From positions 35,583,759 through 35,647,758 of the forward strand of contig CAIIXF020000009.1 of assembly GCA_903813345.2 (NCBI GenBank): 64,000 nt of DNA, in the 5' to 3' direction. Below are positions 59,105 to 64,000 of this stretch, one piece after another. Origin of the DNA: Owenia fusiformis. Lineage: Eukaryota > Annelida > Polychaeta > Sabellida > Oweniidae. How positions within the stretch are numbered: position 1 is the stretch's first letter; every line of letters starts with the position of its first letter. Under the pieces are notes generated by a model. That model saw only the letters and a list, made by a program, of their open reading frames with translations, did not search any database and was not told the DNA's origin. Both the position numbers and the translations under genes were made by a program.

Positions 59105-60484
59105 TTATTCTTTATTCTTCCTAAACCCTTTTCTCCTACTTCCAACTACCTTTCAACCATCTCCTACATGCACCTTTCAGGGACCTTGGCTGAACTTGGG
59201 GGGAAAGAACTTTTTATCTAGGTCAAGGTCAAAGGTCAAAATCTAGGTCAAATCAAAGTTTTTTTAAGTTTCTCAGATTTCGTCCTCATACTTCATTATT
59301 TCTTGCGATGAATTAAAATGTAACTAGATATAAGCATTTTCTACAAATTGCTCACAATATGTACGCGTTAATTTTTTACCGTTTTTGAGATATTTGACGT
59401 CAAAAAACGGCAAAAATCGGTCATTTTTCAACTTGCTTCAAATGAACCAGATTTTTTTTTTTAAATCATCTACAAGATCTCAGGAACTCAAATATGTCCT
59501 AAATTTTGACCTCCGACCTTTGGTTGACCTTTGGTGACCTTCGAAAGGTAAAAAAAGTTGATTTTTCAAATTGATTTTCTGGATTCAAATTTAGGTATAT
59601 TTGATCCCAAAGGACCCACTGAGGTCTAAAAAAGTAAAATTTGCAAGGTCAAAGGTCAAGGTCATCAAACTAAATCACAAACTGTGTTTTCCAAGTTTCT
59701 CAAAATTGGTGACTACAAATCAAGATTTTTTCATGAAAGTCAGGATATATATTCCTCTATAGGTTCTACACATATTAGCAATTGACTATTTATTAAAATT
59801 GTGTACCAGTTTTGAGATATTAGAACTCAAAAATTGAAAAAAGGTCAAATTTCGAAACTTTGCAAGACTAAATTTCAACTTGCTCTAAATTGACCAAACT
59901 TTTTTTTAAAAAGCATCTACAAGATCTCAGGAATCCAAATCTGACCTTACTTTTGACCTTTGACCTTTGGTTGACCTTCAGTGACCTTCGGAAGGTAAAA
60001 AAGTTGATTTTTTAAATCAATTTTCTTGATTCAAATTTAGGTATATTTGATCACAAAAGACCAACTGAGGTCAATTAAAGTAAAATTTGCAAGATCAAAG
60101 GTCAAAGTCTTCAAATTAAATCACCAACTGTGTTTTCGAAGTTTCTAAGTTTTGGTGACTGCAAATCAATATTTGTTCATGAAAGTCAGGATATATATTC
60201 CTCTATAGGTTCTACACATATTAGCAATTGACTATTTATTAAAATTGTGTACCAGTTTTGAGATATTAGGACTCAAAAACTGAAAAAAGGTCAAATTTCC
60301 AAACTTTTCAAGACTAAATTTCAACTTGCTTCAAATTGACCAAACTTTTTTTTAAAAATCATCTACAAGTTGCCTGGTGTTAATATATGACCCTAGATTT
60401 GAGATTCGACCTTTGGCTGACCTTGAAATTGCCAAAAACGCCTACAGGGCCTCCTTAAGATTGCTTGCAATCTTAAACCTCTAG
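59105..60484 (+). mobile_element. Array unit 2, shorter copy (1.38 kb)
   Basis: Follows unit 1 head to tail with only TTATTCTTTATTCTTCC at the junction and no GC hairpin head. It has two full 447-bp subunits plus a partial one (landmarks 59429, 59876, 60322), one subunit less than its neighbours. It ends in the same 8-bp stem and CTAG (60481-60484). Confidence 0.6.
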
Positions 60485-60489
60485 TTATT

Positions 60490-60615
60490 AGGAGGCCCCA
60501 ACGGGGGGCCTCCTATTAATTTTATAGATATTATTATTATTAGGAGGCCCCAACGGGGGGCCTCCTATTAATTTTATAGATATTATTATTATTATTTATT
60601 ATTATTATTATTTAT
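60490..60615. repeat. Two GC-rich hairpins plus (TTA)n, head of array unit 3
   Basis: AGGAGGCCCC-AACGG-GGGGCCTCCT at 60490-60514 and 60542-60566, 52 bp apart, then the TATAGATATT and TTA-repeat spacer as in unit 1. The loop differs from unit 1 (AACGG instead of ATCGG) while both stems are intact. Confidence 0.8.
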
Positions 60616-62431
60616 TCTTCTCTGCACTTTTTCTCCTACTTCCAACTAGATTTCAACTATCTACTATATAAACCTACAAGGGACCTAGGTTGAACTTAAG
60701 GGGAAAGGAATTTTTATCTAGGTCAAGGTCAAAGGTCAAAATCTAGGTCAAATCAAAGTTTTTTTTAAGTTTCTCAGATTTCGTCCTCATACTTCATTAT
60801 TTCTTGCGATGAATTAAAATGTAACTAGATATAAGCATTCTCTACAAATTGCTCACTATATGTACGCGTTAATTTTTTACCGTTTTTTAGATATTTGACG
60901 TCAAAAATCGGCAAAAATTGGTCATTTTTCAACTTGCTTCAAATGAACCAGATTTTTTTTTAAAAATCATCTACAAGATCTCAGGAACTCAAATATGTCC
61001 TTACTTTTGACCTCCGACCTTTGGTTGACCTTCGGTGACCTTTGAAAGGTAAAAAAGTTGTTTTTTCAAATTGATTTTCTGGATTCAAATTTAGGTATAT
61101 TTGATCACAAAGGACCCACTGAGGTCTAAAAAAGTAAAATTTGCAAGGTCAAAGGTCAAGGTCATCAAACTAAATCACAAACTGTGTTTTCTAAGTTTCT
61201 CAAAATTGGAGACTACAAATCAATATTTTTTCATGAAAGTCAGGATATATATTCCTCTATAGGTTCTACACATATAAGCAATTGACTATTTATTAAAATT
61301 GTGTACCAGTTTTGAGATATTGGAACTCAAAAACTGAAAAAAGGTCAAATTTCGAAACTTTTCAAGACTAAATTTCAACTTGCTTCAAATTGACCAATTT
61401 TTTTTTAAAACTCATCTACAAATTCTCAGGATTCCAAATCTAACCTTACTTTTGACCTTTGACCTTTGGTTGACCTTCAGTGACCTCCGAAAGGTAAAAA
61501 AAGTTGATTTTTCAAATCGATTTTCTGGATTCAAATTTAGGTATATTTATTCACAAAAGACCTTCTGAGGTCTAAAAAAGTAAAATTTGCAAGGTCAAAG
61601 GTCAAGGTCATCAAACGAAATCACAAACTGTGTTTTCTAAGTTTCTCAAAATTGGAGACTACAAATCAATATTTTTAAATGAAAGTCAGAATATATATTC
61701 CTCTATAGGTTCTACACGTATTAGCAATTGACTATTTATTAAAATTGTGTACCAGTTTTGAGATATTAGAACTCAAAAACTGAAAAAAGGTCAAATTTCG
61801 AAACTTTGCAAGACTAAATTTCAACTTGCTCTAAATTGACCAAACTTTTTTTTAAAAAGCATCTACAAGATCTCAGGAATTTAAATCTGACCTTACTTTT
61901 GACCCTTGACCTTTGGTTGACCTTCAGTGACCTTCGGAAGGGAAAAAAAGTTGATTTTTTAAATCGATTTTCTGGATTCAAATTTAGGTATATTTGATCA
62001 CAAAAGAGCTACTGAGGTGAATTAAAGTAAAATTTGCAAGATCAAAGGTCAAGGTCATCAAATTAAATCACCAACTGTGTTTTCGAAGTTTCTAAGTTTT
62101 GGTGACTACAAATCAATATTTTTTAATGAAAGTCAGGATATATATTCCTCTATAGTTTCTACACATATTAGCAATTGACTATTTATTAAAATTGTGTACC
62201 AGTTTTGAGATATTAGGACTCAAAAACTGAAAAAAGGTCAAATTTCCAAACTTTTCAAGACTAAATTTCAACTTGCTTCAAATTGACCAAACTTTTTTTT
62301 AAAAATCATCTACAAGTTGCCTGGTGTTAGTATATGACCCTAGATTTGAGATTTGACCTTTGGCTGACCTTCAAATTGCCAAAAACGCCTACAGGGCCTC
62401 GGTAAGATTGCTTGCAATCTTAAATCTCTAG
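60616..62431 (+). mobile_element. Array unit 3, near-identical to unit 1 (1.82 kb)
   Basis: It has the same start, the same three-and-a-part subunit layout (landmarks 60930, 61376, 61822, 62269) and the same end (8-bp stem, CTAG at 62428-62431) as unit 1. Aligned by eye, the two differ at only scattered bases, so they share a recent ancestor or have been homogenised. Confidence 0.6.
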
Positions 62432-62440
62432 TTATTTATT

Positions 62441-64000
62441 AGACTCCAGATGAAAATCTGGAGTCTATTGCTTTTGCCAGTTTTCTTATTATTATTATTA
62501 TTATTCATTCTTTCTTTCTTTCTTTCCGAACACTTTTTCTCAGCAACTAGAAGAACTTACTTTAACCTACTTACATGGCTAACATAGCCCATCAACCTAG
62601 TTTCTGGGAAATTAGGTCAAATTTTTATCTAGGTCAAAGGTCAAGAACTAGGTCAAATTTAGGTCAATCAACATTCTGTCAATTATCTTCGTTGTTACTT
62701 GTGGTAACTCCTTCATCTTTTTTTCAACATGTAGCTTAGAAAAAAACAAATCGAGAGTGTGCCATCCGTTTTTTGATTACTCTTACTGATTTTGAGATAT
62801 GGCGTCCGGAAAGTAGGTCAAACTAAAAAGTTAACCAAATTTAACATATGAGCTATGAAATAAGTGTAAAATTTTCTCAGGAATCTGAATCTGCAAACCA
62901 AATTTCGATCCGACTTCCGGTTCGGAAGTTATGGCATTTTGAAAACTCAAAAATCGCTAAATTTGGTGCCCATGTTAAGTCAATGGGAAAAAAGATTTTT
63001 TTGAAGTGAAAAATACGGAATATAGACTAAGTTCAGCTTCACATAATCAAAGCCTTTAAAAGAAGGGGACCTCAAAAGCCATCTAGCTTCAAAATTTGGA
63101 CACCAAAATGCCTAGGTCAAAATCTAGGTCAAATTCATAGGTTTTCCTTATTTTTCGATTCTGACACTACACTTTAATTATATTCTTCGAAATTGTGTAT
63201 ACATGTAGCCAAGAGTGTGCTAGTAGTGTTAGCCTTTTGCCGTCAGAAAGTATTTTGACCCACTTTTGAGATATGGTGTCCGAAATGTAGGTCAAAATAA
63301 AAAGTTCTCCAAATTTGATGTTTGAGTTATGAATTAAGAATAGAATTTTCCGAGAAATCCGAATCTGCAAACCAAATTTCGATCCGACTTCCGGTTTCGA
63401 AGTTATGGCGTGTCCAAAAAGTAGGTCAAAATAAAAATTCGCCAAATTTAACGTATGAGTTATGAATTAGGGGTAGAATTTTGTCAGGAATCTGAATCTG
63501 CAAACCAAATTTCGATCCGGCTTCCCGTTTGAAAGTTATGGCGTTTTGAAATTTCGAGAAAAATCGATCTGATGTTATCCTGATTGAAAGTCAAGGAAAA
63601 AAGATTTTTTTGAAGTGTAAAATACGAGATATAGATTGAGTACAGCTTAAGATAATGAATTCTGATAAAAGAAGGGGACCTCAAAAGCTACCTAGTTTCA
63701 ATATTTGGACACCAAAATGCCTAGGTCAAAATCTAGGTCAAATTCATAGTTTTTCCTTATTTTTTCGATTCTGGCACTACACTTTTAGGATTTGCTTCAA
63801 CATTTTGTATACAGGTAGCAAAGAGTGTGCTAATAGTGAGAGCCTTTTGCCGTCAAACAGTATTTTGACCCACTTTTGAGATATGGTGTTCGTAAAGTAG
63901 GTCAAAATAAAAAGTTCTCATAATTTAACTTATGAGTTATAAATTAAGGGTAGAATTTTCTCAGGAATCCAAATCTGCAAACCAAATTTCAATCCGACTT
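62441..64000 (+). mobile_element. Related hairpin-headed repeat element, runs off the window
   Basis: Follows TTATTTATT after unit 3's CTAG. It opens with an 11-bp stem, AGACTCCAGAT and ATCTGGAGTCT, around loop GAAA (62441-62466). A TTA microsatellite and a TTTC run follow, then CCGAACACTTTTTCTCAGCA, resembling the CTGCACTTTTTCTCC start of the other units. Half-sites appear again (DR1 AGGTCAAAGGTCA at 62631). The body repeats with a period near 475 bp plus a 133-bp duplication (AATCTGCAAACC at 62888, 63362, 63495 and 63972). The right end is outside the window. Confidence 0.6.
62485..62526 (+). repeat. Microsatellites (TTA)n and (TTTC)n
   Basis: A run of TTA repeats is followed by ATTCATTC and about four TTTC units. 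It sits between the head hairpin and the body of the right-hand element, the same place as the TTA run in units 1 and 3. Confidence 0.7.

Noticed and set aside
57154-60566. CRISPR-like regular repeats
   Set aside because: Animal DNA; the GC hairpins occur only in pairs before long repeat units, with no unique equal-length spacers and no cas genes.
62441-62466. Hammerhead-type ribozyme
   Set aside because: Only a simple stem-loop is present; the conserved CTGATGA core and the other helices are missing.
61380-63879. Several 60-90 codon ORFs in the right-hand repeats
   Set aside because: They lie wholly in tandem non-coding repeat units and are not preserved between equivalent copies.

Overview
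The window reads as animal genomic DNA, most likely from a marine invertebrate. It is AT-rich (roughly one third G+C by eye), its genes are split by long introns with GT/AG borders, and it is crowded with small non-autonomous transposons (MITEs), a CR1/jockey-type LINE fragment and tRNA-like SINEs. I cannot name the species; the LINE and MITE types suit an echinoderm, hemichordate, cephalochordate or lophotrochozoan.

Layout. 1-4.45 kb is repeat-rich: a 174-bp hAT-like MITE, two tandem SINE copies, and a 5'-truncated LINE whose 3' tail is interrupted by two back-to-back TTAA-flanked foldback elements. 4.5-4.87 kb is a promoter with twin ETS sites, a YY1-type site and a good RFX X-box. 5.53-27.43 kb holds one complete gene of nine coding exons on the + strand, an orthologue of STPG2 (sperm-tail PG-rich repeat protein 2). 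I rebuilt it exon by exon; all phases agree and it gives 580 residues. The X-box fits a ciliary/flagellar gene. 27.4-36.5 kb is 3' UTR and intergenic sequence with MITE debris. At 36.89-36.98 kb lies the first coding exon of a second + strand gene. It encodes little more than a signal peptide, so the product is secreted or membrane-bound, and it splices out towards the right; no convincing second exon follows, so 37-64 kb is probably its first intron.

That putative intron holds the most unusual material. There is a hairpin plus MITE pair at 42.0-42.4 kb with CRE and CCAAT motifs, and a 3.28-kb terminal-inverted-repeat element (52.78-56.05 kb) with five-copy subterminal arrays at both ends and no transposase ORF. 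From 57.15 to 62.43 kb runs a head-to-tail array of a non-coding element. It has a GC-rich hairpin at the left, 447-bp internal tandem repeats full of nuclear-receptor half-sites (AGGTCA), and a right end (8-bp hairpin then CTAG) resembling Helitron/Helentron termini. A related element with a different hairpin starts at 62.44 kb and runs off the window.

The two genes are independent transcription units. Everything else is mobile or repetitive DNA, plus a few weak exon-like segments on the minus strand, listed with low confidence.
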